Shown here: positions 10,001 through 17,259 of the stretch, one piece after another
Layout of the letters: every line of letters starts with the position of its first letter
Numbering within the stretch: position 1 is the stretch's first letter
Source of the DNA: Stenotrophomonas sp. Marseille-Q4652
Lineage (GTDB): Bacteria; Pseudomonadota; Gammaproteobacteria; Xanthomonadales; Xanthomonadaceae
Direction: 5' to 3'
Assembly (NCBI RefSeq): GCF_916618915.1
Contig: NZ_CAKAKE010000001.1
Span: forward strand, 1,426,001-1,490,000
DNA: 64,000 bases
Translations under genes and position numbers: made by a program
Notes under the pieces: model-generated
What the model saw: only the letters and a program-made list of their open reading frames with translations
Database searches by the model: none
Told to the model about the DNA's origin: nothing

Positions 10001-10281
10001 TTGGTGCCTTCACCCGGCTTGGTGATGGTGATGGTGTACGGGCCACCCACGCGCAGGCCGCGGGCGTTGTAACGGCCGCTGGCATCGGTGGTGGCACGGC
10101 TCACGGTGCCCGACTCGACGTGGGTGATGGTGACTTCAGCACCGGTTACCGGCTGGCCGGCAGCGGAAACGACCTGACCGCCAACACCTGCGGAGGTGCT
10201 CTGGGCGATGGCGGGAGCGGTTGCCAGGGCAGCGATAAGGCCCAGGGCAAGTTTGGACATCCGGAAACCGGGGTGATTCAT
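7003..10281 (-). CDS. TonB-dependent outer-membrane receptor, Oar-like
   Basis: Outer-membrane transporter of 1092 residues. A signal peptide (KLALGLIAALATAPAIAQ) is followed by a carboxypeptidase-regulatory-like beta-sandwich (about residues 25-105), as in Oar proteins. A plug domain comes next (ANRNIQDYVRMDPRIAQSDK; RIDGINTSD), then a long barrel ending in the C-terminal aromatic residue (LQLGFRYKF) needed for insertion. The substrate cannot be told; Oar-type receptors include peptide or protein importers and secretion-linked receptors. The start at 10281 is preferred because GAGG precedes it at normal spacing. Codon use is visibly less G+C-rich than in neighbours. The coding strand has a run of eight C at 9196-9203, a possible slippage site. 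Confidence 0.9.
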   Translation of the reverse strand: MNHPGFRMSKLALGLIAALATAPAIAQSTSAGVGGQVVSAAGQPVTGAEVTITHVESGTVSRATTDASGRYNARGLRVGGPYTITITKPGEGTKTEEGVYLSLSQANTINGTLSGDLAATTLEAVQVMAIAGGSDVFSANKMGAGTSLSQQQIEALPSANRNIQDYVRMDPRIAQSDKSRGELSVGGQNPRYNAIRIDGINTSDSFGLESNNFPTMRQPVSMDAIEAINVDISNYDTTITGATGAVIDAVTKSGTNEFHGSVYGAYRDGGWWGKHPVSGADFNGFNDEQTYGATFGGPIVKDKLFFFVNYEKFSRDRAGSSYGPIGSGANTIVGITEAQIAEAQQIGRDQYGVDIGSMESPPSIKNEVEEYAAKIDWNINEDHRLSARFSKLEQVEPNLAGSSNSMNYNSHNVGIRGPGLGLNSRWYDITKNVETSVVQLFSDWSDNFSTEFKVGRRTYDSLSSVYSTLPQVIITFGDTGVAPPYLNFGTDEFRHGNQINTTTDNAFGAATWYVGDHTLKFGFDWERNDVYNLYAQNIWGTYVFAGLDAFRNGQYSVYDLNAPIPGNDLDSVAMRYKHANTGLFVQDSWAVNYNLTLMFGLRADLPSMDDVPVHNQLVQQYFGYDNRAKMDDVLVQPRFGFNYTFDSERPTQLRGGVGLFQGSAANVWVGNSYQNTGFGLIGYNDRNTADGWLPVVLDDVNNMPKPDPASGYGMMVNLMDRDFEQPSVWKTNLAFDTELPWHGIVASAEFLYTKVNKGLHFERLDLGAPTYVDSQNDGRTFYSANVYAPPGSSNRSRANGSVGVADLADTIPGYENVTGWAGDGVILMKNTDKGRSAQFTVGLNKPLLDTWGWSLHYTYTNATEVNPLTSSRAISNWSNKAVFDPNSDAAATSNYEIKDRIVGSLQFRKSFFGDYATTISTFYEGRSGAPHSWRFANDMNGDGYTNDLLYIPGGAGEVLFTGGAEMEAAFFEWVNANGLAGYKGGVVERNGLRNSWVNQFDLRISQELPAFFKGHKSEIWLDVMNVGNLINKDWGRIQYNSAYGDRVAVDFQGVDQATGKYIYNFDPSRVTKEAWTDWESRWSLQLGFRYKF

Positions 10282-10401
10282 TGGGTAGCCTCGATACGAG
10301 TTGGCGATTGGAGAAAAACGCGATCCATCAGCCCCGGGTTCCACCGGGCGCCTGATCGGCTGAATCTGAGGTGCCTTTCCGCGCAGCAAGGCAGCCGCAG
10401 C

Positions 10402-10419
10402 GGTTAACAACAGGTTAAC
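10402..10419. repeat. Tandem GGTTAAC boxes upstream of the TonB receptor
   Basis: GGTTAAC occurs at 10402-10408 and again at 10413-10419, one helical turn (11 bases) apart. Each contains the palindrome GTTAAC. They lie about 120 bases upstream of the receptor ATG in an AT-richer gap between marC and the receptor gene. The spacing is operator-like, but no regulator is identified here. Confidence 0.4.
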
Positions 10420-10494
10420 ACGATAGGCCTCTTTTGTGACGGAATCGCAACAACTTTTTTGCGTTGCAACACCTCACAGAGAGGCCACTGCGGA

Positions 10495-11097
10495 TCACAT
10501 CGCAGCTGCGGGCGAGCGCAGGTAAGCACTTATTCCATCAAGGAACATCTGCACGGAGATGGCGACCAGCAGCATGCCCATCAGCCGCTCCAGTGCGGTC
10601 AGCGCACGGGCGCCAAGCAGGCGGTAAAGCAGGGGCGCGCAGAGCAGGATCGCCGCCGTCGCGCCCCATGCCAGCAGCAGGGCCATGCTCCAGTCGGCAA
10701 GCCGGGTCGGTTCGTTGCTGCCCATCAGCATCACCGCTGCCATTCCGGAGGGACCGGCGACCAACGGGATGGCCATCGGCACGATGAAGGGCTCGCCGTC
10801 CGGCAGCGCCCCCATCAGCCCTTCCGGTCGCGGGAAAATCATGCGGATGCCGATCAGGAACAGCACGATGCCGCCGGCGATGGCCACCGATTCCTGGCGC
10901 AGGTGCATCAACTCCAGCACGTACTTGCCGCCCCAGAGGAAGCCCATGAGGACGACCAACGCGATCAGCAGCTCGCGCACTAGCACGATCCGTTGGCGGT
11001 GTGCCGGTAGCGGCTTGAGCAGGCTGAGGAAGACCGGAATGTTGCCCAGCGGATCCAGGATCAGGAACAGGAGCAACGCGGCCGAAAGCACGGTCAT
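10495..11097 (-). CDS. MarC/YhgN family integral membrane protein
   Basis: Membrane protein of 200 residues with about six hydrophobic helices and the family N-terminus LFLILDPLGNIPVFLSLLK. The conserved second repeat reads PMAIPLVAGPSGMAAVMLMG. MarC proteins (UPF0056) have no firmly established function; an early link to multiple antibiotic resistance was withdrawn, and they are usually listed as putative transporters. The ATG overlaps the stop of the upstream SDR gene (ATGA), so it belongs to the grxD-SDR-marC transcription unit. Confidence 0.85.
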   Translation of the reverse strand: MTVLSAALLLFLILDPLGNIPVFLSLLKPLPAHRQRIVLVRELLIALVVLMGFLWGGKYVLELMHLRQESVAIAGGIVLFLIGIRMIFPRPEGLMGALPDGEPFIVPMAIPLVAGPSGMAAVMLMGSNEPTRLADWSMALLLAWGATAAILLCAPLLYRLLGARALTALERLMGMLLVAISVQMFLDGISAYLRSPAAAM

Positions 11098-11825
11098 GCC
11101 TGCAGCACCCTCACCTGGCCGCGATACGGCGCGCCGGCCGGCGACAGCAGTTCGACGCAGGCGTCGGCGTAGACGGCCGGCGAATCGGCAGCGCCATCCT
11201 CGTCCAGGCTGAAAGCCCGGGCCCGCAGGGCGGTTCGCATCGGCCCCGGCTGCAGACCACTGACCCGTACCGGGCTGTTTTCCAGTTCGTGGGCCAGCGA
11301 GGAAAGCAGGCCGCGCAGGCCGTGCTGGGCCGCGCCATACCCGCCCCAGTACGCCTGCGCCGTTCGCTGCGGATCATCCAGTGCGAATACCACGGCCGCG
11401 TCGTCCTGCCTGCGCAGCAGCGGCAGACAGGACTGGGTCAACCACGCGCGGGCAGTGAGGTTCACGTGGATGGCCCGGGCGAAGGCCGCCGGGTCGCCGA
11501 GCTCGAACGGAGTCAGGCCGGCAAAGTCGGCCGCGCAATGCAGCAGACCGTCCAGTCGCCCGAGCTCCGACTCCAGTCGCTGCGCCAGCTCCTGGTAATC
11601 GTCGGGAGTGGCGCCCTCCAGGTCCATCGGATAGAGCAAGGGCTCGATCCCGGCCTGGGCCACCGCGTCATAGACGCGATTGAGGCGCGCAGGCTTGCGA
11701 CCCAGCAGAACCACGGTAGCCCCGGCCGCCGAACAGGCGGTCGCGGCGGCGCTGCCCAGACCACCTCCGGCGCCGGCGACCAGCACCACCCGGCCGGCCA
11801 ACGCGCCGGCATGCGGCTGGAGCAT
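11094..11825 (-). CDS. YciK-like short-chain dehydrogenase/reductase fold protein with altered active site
   Basis: Protein of 243 residues with the Rossmann fold of classical SDRs. The cofactor loop GAGGGLG is at residues 18-24, HCAAD (97-101) replaces the usual NAG motif, and the overall layout resembles E. coli YciK. Two catalytic positions differ. In the Y-x-x-x-K motif the tyrosine is Y163, but residue 167 is Gln rather than Lys. The strand that normally ends in the catalytic Ser reads VVFALDD, with Asp around residue 150. It may bind NAD(P) without classical catalysis. The start at 11825 excludes an upstream extension that merely overlaps grxD in another frame. It is 5 bases after grxD and overlaps marC. 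Confidence 0.82.
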   Translation of the reverse strand: MLQPHAGALAGRVVLVAGAGGGLGSAAATACSAAGATVVLLGRKPARLNRVYDAVAQAGIEPLLYPMDLEGATPDDYQELAQRLESELGRLDGLLHCAADFAGLTPFELGDPAAFARAIHVNLTARAWLTQSCLPLLRRQDDAAVVFALDDPQRTAQAYWGGYGAAQHGLRGLLSSLAHELENSPVRVSGLQPGPMRTALRARAFSLDEDGAADSPAVYADACVELLSPAGAPYRGQVRVLQA

Positions 11826-11830
11826 GGCGC

Positions 11831-12148
11831 TCACTGCTGGCCGGCCTCGGCCACGATGCGCTTGAGCTCGCCGGATTCGAACAGCTCCATGATGATGTCG
11901 CAACCGCCGATCAGCTCGCCATTGATAAAGAACTGCGGGAACGTCGGCCAGTTGGAGTAACGCGGCAGGTTGGCCCGGATTTCCGGATCCTCCAGTACGT
12001 TGATCGTGCGCAGGTGCTCGGCGCCCGCGGCCATCAAGGCCTGCACGGCGCGACTGGAATACCCGCACATCGGGTATTGGGGAGTGCCCTTCATGAACAG
12101 GACGAGGGGATGCTGGTCGACCTCGGCCTGGATGTTTCCCATCGGCAT
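11831..12148 (-). CDS. grxD: Monothiol glutaredoxin, Grx4/GrxD family, with CGYS motif
   Basis: Monothiol glutaredoxins of this family bind a [2Fe-2S] cluster with glutathione and help deliver iron-sulfur clusters. The protein has 105 residues and the family landmarks VLFMKGTPQYPMCGYSSRAV, WPTFPQFFINGELIGGCDII and a C-terminal helix. The usual CGFS active site reads CGYS here, and the preceding QFP also reads QYP, so both changes are Phe to Tyr. A good ribosome binding site (GGGAGG) precedes the ATG. It heads grxD-SDR-marC and is divergent from the superoxide-dismutase-like gene. E. coli also has grxD beside sodB. Confidence 0.92.
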   Translation of the reverse strand: MPMGNIQAEVDQHPLVLFMKGTPQYPMCGYSSRAVQALMAAGAEHLRTINVLEDPEIRANLPRYSNWPTFPQFFINGELIGGCDIIMELFESGELKRIVAEAGQQ

Positions 12149-12261
12149 TTGCTACCTCCCGGAGAAAGCGAGAGAACCCACCGTCCTGGTCGGATAGACT
12201 CCCGTAGCCGGTCATTGTAAGCCACCTCCCGACCGCGCGCCTTCAAAGCACCTCATTCCCG

Positions 12262-12840
12262 ATGCCTGTCGAACTGCCCGATCTCCCGTTCCTGCCTAGT
12301 TCCCTGCAACCCCACCTGTCCGCCGAGGCCGTGAACCGGCGCCAAACCATCCATCGCGCCTACGTCGAGCAGGTCAATGCGAGCATCGCCGGGACCGATC
12401 TGGAGCACGCCGGACTGGAAGAGATCCTCAGGCAGGCGCAGGGGAAGTTGTTCGAGGCCGCCGCCCAGGCCTGGAACCTTGGATTCCAGTGGCAATGCCT
12501 GACCTCGCCACGGGCCGGCGTGGAGCCCGGGGATGCGCTGGGCCAACTCATCACGCGCCACTTCGGCGACAGCAACCGCCTGCGTGAGGAATTCAACCGG
12601 ATCGCACAGTCCACCGACGCACCGGGATGGGCATGGCTGGTGCAGCACCCGGACGGGACGCTCGGAGTCGTACGCTCGCTGCATGCGGCCACGCCGCTGA
12701 CCGGCCCGGGCAACCCGCTGCTGGCCTGCGACCTGTGGGAACACGCCTACCAGACCGACTACCAGCAGGACCGCACGCGTTATCTCGACGGCTTCTGGAA
12801 GCTGGTCAACTGGACGTTCGTGGCCTCGCTACTGCGCTGA
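12262..12840 (+). CDS. Fe/Mn superoxide dismutase-like protein lacking two metal-ligand histidines
   Basis: The protein has 192 residues and aligns along its whole length with iron superoxide dismutase. Landmarks are ELPDLPFLPSSLQPHLSAEA at the start, AAQAWNLGFQW at 67-77, GWAWLVQHPDG at 122-132, AATPLTGPGNPLL, and DLWEHAYQTDY at 157-167. The last contains the two C-terminal ligands, D157 and H161. The two N-terminal ligands are missing: the first histidine (E. coli mature His26) aligns with R26, and the NHTFYW histidine (His73) aligns with L73. The conserved His30 is Ile, while the gateway Tyr34 and Gln69 remain. It therefore probably cannot bind iron normally; a structural, regulatory or different role is likely. 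The fold assignment is firm, the activity is not. Confidence 0.88.
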   Translation: MPVELPDLPFLPSSLQPHLSAEAVNRRQTIHRAYVEQVNASIAGTDLEHAGLEEILRQAQGKLFEAAAQAWNLGFQWQCLTSPRAGVEPGDALGQLITRHFGDSNRLREEFNRIAQSTDAPGWAWLVQHPDGTLGVVRSLHAATPLTGPGNPLLACDLWEHAYQTDYQQDRTRYLDGFWKLVNWTFVASLLR

Positions 12841-12873
12841 CCGCACGGCCGGCGCAGTACGACCGGGCGTCGA

Positions 12874-14028
12874 TCAGCCGGCAGATCCGTCGCGCAGCAG
12901 CGCGACGACCGGCCCCACCTGCGACTGGCGACCCAGCGCCTGTCCGACCTGCTCCAGCGCCTGGGCCAGTGCCTGCGGTGAATCCTCGCGCAGCGTGGCG
13001 TGGCCGACCTTGCGGCCATCACGCGGCTGCTTGCCGTAGTCGTGCCAGTGACCGCCGGCCTGCGACAGCACGGCACTCGCCTCGGGCATCGCCCCCAGCC
13101 AATTGAGCATGCAGGCATGCCCGATCATGCGGGTGTCGCCCAGCGGCAGGCCCAGCACCGCGCGCAGGTGGTTCTGGAACTGCGAGGTCTCGGCGCCCTC
13201 GCTGGTCCAGTGGCCGGAATTGTGTACGCGCGGAGCCATTTCGTTGGCCAGCAGCTCGCCATCGCGGCAGAACAGTTCCAGCGCGAACACGCCGACGTAG
13301 TCCAGGCGCTCGGCCAGGCGACGGGCATGGCCGATGGCCGCCTCGTGCTGGGCCGGGGTCACCTGCGCCGGCGCCAGGCTCGCCGACAGCACGCCGTCGA
13401 CATGCCAGTTCCGGGTCAGCGGAAAGGCGCGGAACTCACCATCGCGAGCACGCACGGCGACCACGCTGAGTTCGCGCTCGAAGGCGACGAAGCCTTCCAG
13501 GATCAGGCCGGTGCGTTCTACCTGCCCACCCAGCTCGGCCCACGCGGGATCCACGTCCGCGGCCCCGCGGATACGGAACTGGCCCTTGCCGTCGTAGCCC
13601 AGGCGGCGGGTCTTGAGGATGCACGGCGTGCCGAACTCGGCCACACGCGCCGCCAGTTCCTCGCGACTGCGGATGTCGGCAAACGGCGGCAGCGGGATGC
13701 CCAGCTCCTGGAACAGGGTCTTCTCGCTGAGCCGGTCCTGCGCCACCGCCAGCGCGTCCGGATTGGGAAATACCGGACGCCGCTGCGCCAGCCACTGGGC
13801 ACTGCCGGCCGGCACGTTCTCGAAATCGAAGGTGATGACATCGACCCTGTCGGCGAACTCCGCCAGTGCCTGCTGGTCATCGAAGGCACCGACCTGCAGC
13901 GGCGCGACCTGGCCTGCACAGGCGTCGGCGGCCGGATCGAACACCACGAAACGCAGGCCCAGCGGTGCGCCCGCCAGCACCATCATGCGGGCCAGCTGCC
14001 CGCCACCGAGGATGCCGACCGTGGTCAT
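12874..14028 (-). CDS. purK: N5-carboxyaminoimidazole ribonucleotide synthase PurK
   Basis: ATP-grasp enzyme of 384 residues that carboxylates AIR with bicarbonate and ATP in purine synthesis, giving N5-CAIR for PurE. The N-terminus [20 protein letters not shown] is the preATP-grasp nucleotide-binding motif. [15 protein letters not shown] carries the ATP-binding Lys and glycine-rich loop, and [20 protein letters not shown] is the conserved C-terminal motif. It overlaps purE by 4 bases (ATGA) and is transcribed with it. It converges on the superoxide-dismutase-like gene. Confidence 0.95.
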   Translation of the reverse strand: MTTVGILGGGQLARMMVLAGAPLGLRFVVFDPAADACAGQVAPLQVGAFDDQQALAEFADRVDVITFDFENVPAGSAQWLAQRRPVFPNPDALAVAQDRLSEKTLFQELGIPLPPFADIRSREELAARVAEFGTPCILKTRRLGYDGKGQFRIRGAADVDPAWAELGGQVERTGLILEGFVAFERELSVVAVRARDGEFRAFPLTRNWHVDGVLSASLAPAQVTPAQHEAAIGHARRLAERLDYVGVFALELFCRDGELLANEMAPRVHNSGHWTSEGAETSQFQNHLRAVLGLPLGDTRMIGHACMLNWLGAMPEASAVLSQAGGHWHDYGKQPRDGRKVGHATLREDSPQALAQALEQVGQALGRQSQVGPVVALLRDGSAG

Positions 14029-14528
14029 TTGCGCGGGTCGTCGCTGGCCATGACGCCCTCGGTCTGGCGCTGGCGGAACTGCGCCAAGGCCTGACCGATG
14101 GCCGGGTGATCCACCGCCAGCATCGCGGCGGCGAACAGGCCGGCGTTGGCGGCACCGGCGTTGCCGATGGCAAAGGTCGCCACCGGGATGCCGGCCGGCA
14201 TCTGCACGATCGACAGCAGCGAATCCATGCCGTTGAGCGCCTTGGACTGCACCGGCACGCCCAGCACTGGCACCGCGGTCTTGGCGGCCAGCATGCCCGG
14301 CAGGTGCGCTGCGCCGCCGGCGCCGGCGATGATCGCGCGCAGCCCGCGCTGTCCGGCCTGTTCGGCGTACTGGAACAGCACGTCCGGCGTGCGGTGCGCG
14401 GACACCACCTTGACCTCGTACGGAACACCCAGCGCGTCGAGCTTCTGGGCTGCGTTCTGCATGGTCTCCCAGTCGGAGCGGGAGCCCATCACGATGCCGA
14501 CAAGCGGCGCGGATTGGTTGGGGTTCAT
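14025..14528 (-). CDS. purE: N5-carboxyaminoimidazole ribonucleotide mutase PurE (class I)
   Basis: Protein of 167 residues that moves the carboxyl group of N5-CAIR to give CAIR, in the step following PurK. The motif [13 protein letters not shown] binds the phosphate. [12 protein letters not shown] supplies the catalytic histidine, and [17 protein letters not shown] is the characteristic glycine-rich loop of bacterial class I enzymes. It forms a purEK operon, overlapping purK by 4 bases, and is divergent from the Trm112-like gene 59 bases away. Confidence 0.96.
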   Translation of the reverse strand: MNPNQSAPLVGIVMGSRSDWETMQNAAQKLDALGVPYEVKVVSAHRTPDVLFQYAEQAGQRGLRAIIAGAGGAAHLPGMLAAKTAVPVLGVPVQSKALNGMDSLLSIVQMPAGIPVATFAIGNAGAANAGLFAAAMLAVDHPAIGQALAQFRQRQTEGVMASDDPRK

Positions 14529-14587
14529 TGGCCGTCGCCTAGCTCAAAGACGTATTCTAGCCGCCTTCCCAGCAAGACCAAGACCCG

Positions 14588-14857
14588 ATGGATCGCAAAC
14601 TGCTCGACCTGCTGTGCTCGCCCGACACCCGCCAGCCCCTGTCGCTCCTGGACGCGCGTGGCCTGGAGGCCCTCAACCAGGCCATCGCCACCGGCAGCGT
14701 GACCAGGGCCGACGGCAGCGCGCAGACCCAGCCGCTGCGCGAGGCGCTGGTCACCCGCGACCGCAAGCAGGTGTTCCGCGTGGACGACGGCATCCCGGTG
14801 CTGCTGGCCGAAGAGGCCATCGCCACCGCGCAGATCGCCGACTTCCCCGCGGCGTGA
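14588..14857 (+). CDS. Trm112-like small protein (YcaR family)
   Basis: Small protein of 89 residues. It begins MDRKLLDLLCSPDTRQPL and ends with FRVDDGIPVLLAEEA, the two conserved blocks of the Trm112/YcaR family. Many members carry a four-cysteine zinc site; here only one cysteine (residue 10) remains, so zinc binding is unlikely. About 35 inserted residues separate the two blocks. The role of bacterial members is uncertain; eukaryotic Trm112 stabilises methyltransferases. The stop overlaps the nadC start (TGATG), suggesting translational coupling. Confidence 0.8.
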   Translation: MDRKLLDLLCSPDTRQPLSLLDARGLEALNQAIATGSVTRADGSAQTQPLREALVTRDRKQVFRVDDGIPVLLAEEAIATAQIADFPAA

Positions 14858-15714
14858 TGTCGCCCCGTCCGCTGCCCGCGGTGGACCCGGCCCAGGTCGA
14901 GGCCGACGTGGCCCGCGCTCTGGCCGAGGACATCGGCACGGGCGATGTCACCGCCGCCCTGCTGCCCGACCTGGCCGACATCGCCTACCTGCTGTGCAAG
15001 CAGGACGCGGTCATTGCCGGCCGCCCCTGGTTCGATGCCACCCATCGCGCGCTCGACCCGCAGGTCCGCATCGACTGGCGCGTGGCAGAGGGTGACCCGG
15101 TGGTCGCGGGCACGGTGCTGGCCACCCTGCGGGGCCGCAGCCGCAGCCTGGTCAGCGCCGAGCGCACCTCGCTCAATTTCCTGCAGACGCTGTCGGGCAC
15201 CGCGACCACCACGGCGCGCTATGTGCAGGCCGTGGCCGGTACCGGCGCGCGCATCCTCGACACCCGCAAGACCCTGCCCGGCCTGCGCATCGCGCAGAAG
15301 TACGCCGTGCGTTGCGGCGGCGGCGACAACCACCGCATCGGCCTGTTCGACACGGTGATGCTCAAGGAAAACCATATCCGCGCCGCCGGCTCGCTGACCG
15401 CCGCGGTACACGCCGCCCGCGCGCAGCAGCCCAGCCTGCCGCTGGTGGTGGAAGTGGAAGACATGGAGCAGCTGCGCGAGGCCCTCGAGGTTGGCTGCGA
15501 ACGCATCCTGATCGATGACTTCACCGCCGACATGCGTCGCGAAGCGGTGCGTATCGCCGCCGGTCGAATCCCGCTGGAAGTATCCGGCAGCGTCGACCTG
15601 GCCAGCGTGCGCGCCATTGCCGAAGATGGCGTGGACTGCATCTCGATTGGCGGCCTGACCAAGCATGTGCAGGCAATCGACCTGTCGCTGAAACTCGGCC
15701 CACCACCTGGCTGA
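14857..15714 (+). CDS. nadC: Nicotinate-nucleotide pyrophosphorylase (carboxylating), NadC
   Basis: Quinolinate phosphoribosyltransferase of 285 residues, which converts quinolinate and PRPP to nicotinate mononucleotide in NAD synthesis. Conserved blocks are LAEDIGTGDVTAALL, SAERTSLNFLQTLSGTAT, ILDTRKTLPGLRIAQKYAV (substrate-binding Arg and Lys), GGGDNHRIGLFDTVMLKENH, and the terminal EVSGSVDLASVRAIAEDGVD. The ATG at 14857 overlaps the preceding stop; the open frame extends further upstream, but only within the preceding gene. The arrangement with a Trm112-like gene suggests co-translation. Confidence 0.95.
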   Translation: MSPRPLPAVDPAQVEADVARALAEDIGTGDVTAALLPDLADIAYLLCKQDAVIAGRPWFDATHRALDPQVRIDWRVAEGDPVVAGTVLATLRGRSRSLVSAERTSLNFLQTLSGTATTTARYVQAVAGTGARILDTRKTLPGLRIAQKYAVRCGGGDNHRIGLFDTVMLKENHIRAAGSLTAAVHAARAQQPSLPLVVEVEDMEQLREALEVGCERILIDDFTADMRREAVRIAAGRIPLEVSGSVDLASVRAIAEDGVDCISIGGLTKHVQAIDLSLKLGPPPG

Positions 15715-15773
15715 CTTCACGGCGCGGGAACGCCGACCTCTGCAAGGCTTGTGGCTCCCTGTCCACCCGTGCC

Positions 15774-16691
15774 TTGCAGATGCCATTCCGCCACCTTGCC
15801 CTCGGGCTGGTGCTGTGCGTGCTCGCAGTACCTGCCCTCGCTGCCGACGTCTGTGACCTGCCACCGCGCTACGGCCTCTCGGCCAGGGCGCAGGCCGTCA
15901 TCCGCACCGCCTGCAACGAGCACCGGCTGTGGTATCGCAGCTTCATCGACCGCGAGGGCCGCATCGCGCGGCTGGAAGTCACCGAGGCCGAAGCGGTGGA
16001 CCTGTCCGACCAGGGGATGATCGCGTGGCAGCGCGTGGCCAGTTACTGGCGCGAGGGCGGCACCCTGGGCGCGATGGCCGAAATTCCCGGCGCGTCCAGC
16101 TGCGAAGCCCCCTGGGGATCGCGTTACCTTGAATCGGACTGCCGCGCCTTCGTGCTGGACAACCCCTGGTCTGCCGCCTTCATTTCCTGGGTGATGGGCC
16201 GCGCCAGCGTGATGGGGTTCCAGGCGTCGCCGCGCCATATCGATTACATCCGCCAGGCCTTCAACCCCGCCCCCGGCGCCCCGTACCGGCTCGAGGACCC
16301 AGCCACCGGCAAGCCGGAGCCGGGCGACCTGCTGTGCTTCCTGCGCGATCGCGACCAGCCGCTGGGATATGCAGGCCTGCGCCAGGCGCTGGCCGAGGAC
16401 CGCACTGCCAACTGGAAGACCCATTGCGATGTCGTCGTTGCCACCAACATCGGCGGGGACCGCACGGCCTACATCATTGGCGGCAACGTGATGAACACCG
16501 TGATGATGCGGATGCTGCCGCTGGATCGGGCCGGACGCCTGCAGCCCGCGACCGAGGGAACGGGTGCCGCCACCAGCGTGTTGCACGCGGAGTGCTCGCC
16601 GGGCCAGCCGCAACTGTGCGATCTCAACCGCAAGGACTGGGCGGCACTGCTGAAACTGCAGTCCACGATCCCGGCACAGCCTGCGCGATGA
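15774..16691 (+). CDS. DUF2272 domain exported protein
   Basis: Protein of 305 residues with an N-terminal signal peptide (LALGLVLCVLAVPALA), so it is probably periplasmic. The mature part matches the DUF2272 family: WSAAFISWVMGRASVMGFQ, PEPGDLLCFLRD, and HCDVVVATNIGGDRTAYIIG. This Cys/His-bearing pattern recalls NlpC/P60-like peptidases, but the catalytic assignment is only inference. A second ATG (15780) two codons in is also possible. It stands after nadC with a 59-base gap and before a DUF3301 gene. Confidence 0.75.
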   Translation: MQMPFRHLALGLVLCVLAVPALAADVCDLPPRYGLSARAQAVIRTACNEHRLWYRSFIDREGRIARLEVTEAEAVDLSDQGMIAWQRVASYWREGGTLGAMAEIPGASSCEAPWGSRYLESDCRAFVLDNPWSAAFISWVMGRASVMGFQASPRHIDYIRQAFNPAPGAPYRLEDPATGKPEPGDLLCFLRDRDQPLGYAGLRQALAEDRTANWKTHCDVVVATNIGGDRTAYIIGGNVMNTVMMRMLPLDRAGRLQPATEGTGAATSVLHAECSPGQPQLCDLNRKDWAALLKLQSTIPAQPAR

Positions 16692-16767
16692 GCTGCCATG
16701 AGGGCCGTTGGCCGGGACGCTGTCGCCGCCCTTCCCTTCTACGCAGCCCGCCACCTAAAGTAGCGGC

Positions 16768-17118
16768 ATGCCTAGTCTTATCCTGCTGATGATTGCCGGC
16801 GCCGCCGTTTACGGATTCTGGAATTCCTCGCGCGCGGCCGCCGAACGCGCCGGCGAACTCGGACGCAACGCCTGCCGTGCCGCCGACGTGCAGTGGCTGG
16901 ACCAGGCTGTGCACGCCACACGGCTGCGCCTGTGCCGCCTGCCAAGCGGCTGGCTGGGTTTCGAGCGCACCTTCAACTTCGAATATTCGTATGACGGCAT
17001 CGACCGCCACAGCGGCCGCATGGTCCTGCGTGGCGACGAGCTGGTGTCCTTTATCGGCCCGGGAGCCGCGCGCATCAGTCAGATCCGACGCGATACCGGG
17101 GACGCACAGGACCTCTGA
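16768..17118 (+). CDS. DUF3301 domain protein
   Basis: Small protein of 116 residues with one N-terminal membrane helix (LILLMIAGAAVYGFWNSSRAA). A cytoplasmic or periplasmic part follows with the DUF3301 features VQWLDQAVHATRLRLCRLP and FNFEYSYDGIDRHSGRMVL. The function is unknown. A -10-like TAAAGT (16756-16761) ends only 6 bases before the ATG and no Shine-Dalgarno sequence is visible, so the mRNA may be leaderless. A strong bidirectional terminator follows. Confidence 0.72.
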   Translation: MPSLILLMIAGAAVYGFWNSSRAAAERAGELGRNACRAADVQWLDQAVHATRLRLCRLPSGWLGFERTFNFEYSYDGIDRHSGRMVLRGDELVSFIGPGAARISQIRRDTGDAQDL

Positions 17119-17165
17119 TTCGGCGCCCCGGACCAGCTCAGCCCCGAACAGGCATCCTGAAACGG

Positions 17166-17193
17166 AAAAACCGCGCCCCAGGGCGCGGTTTTT
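17166..17193. terminator. Bidirectional rho-independent terminator
   Basis: An uninterrupted 13-base stem (AAAAACCGCGCCC / GGGCGCGGTTTTT) closes a two-base CA centre. It lies between the convergent DUF3301 gene (plus) and sspB (minus). The A and T tracts let it work in both directions. Confidence 0.92.
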
Positions 17194-17259
17194 CATTGAG
17201 CCTTCCGGCACCGCAGCGCACCGCATCACGGTGCAGACAACTGACGTGCAGGCTACGGC

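Noticed and set aside
6916..10407. Open frame of 1163 codons antisense to the TonB receptor
   Set aside because: It mirrors the receptor codons, lacks a ribosome binding site and has no recognisable motif.
11826..12215. N-terminal extension of the SDR through grxD
   Set aside because: Uses another frame of grxD and has no homology; the ATG at 11825 gives the normal SDR N-terminus.
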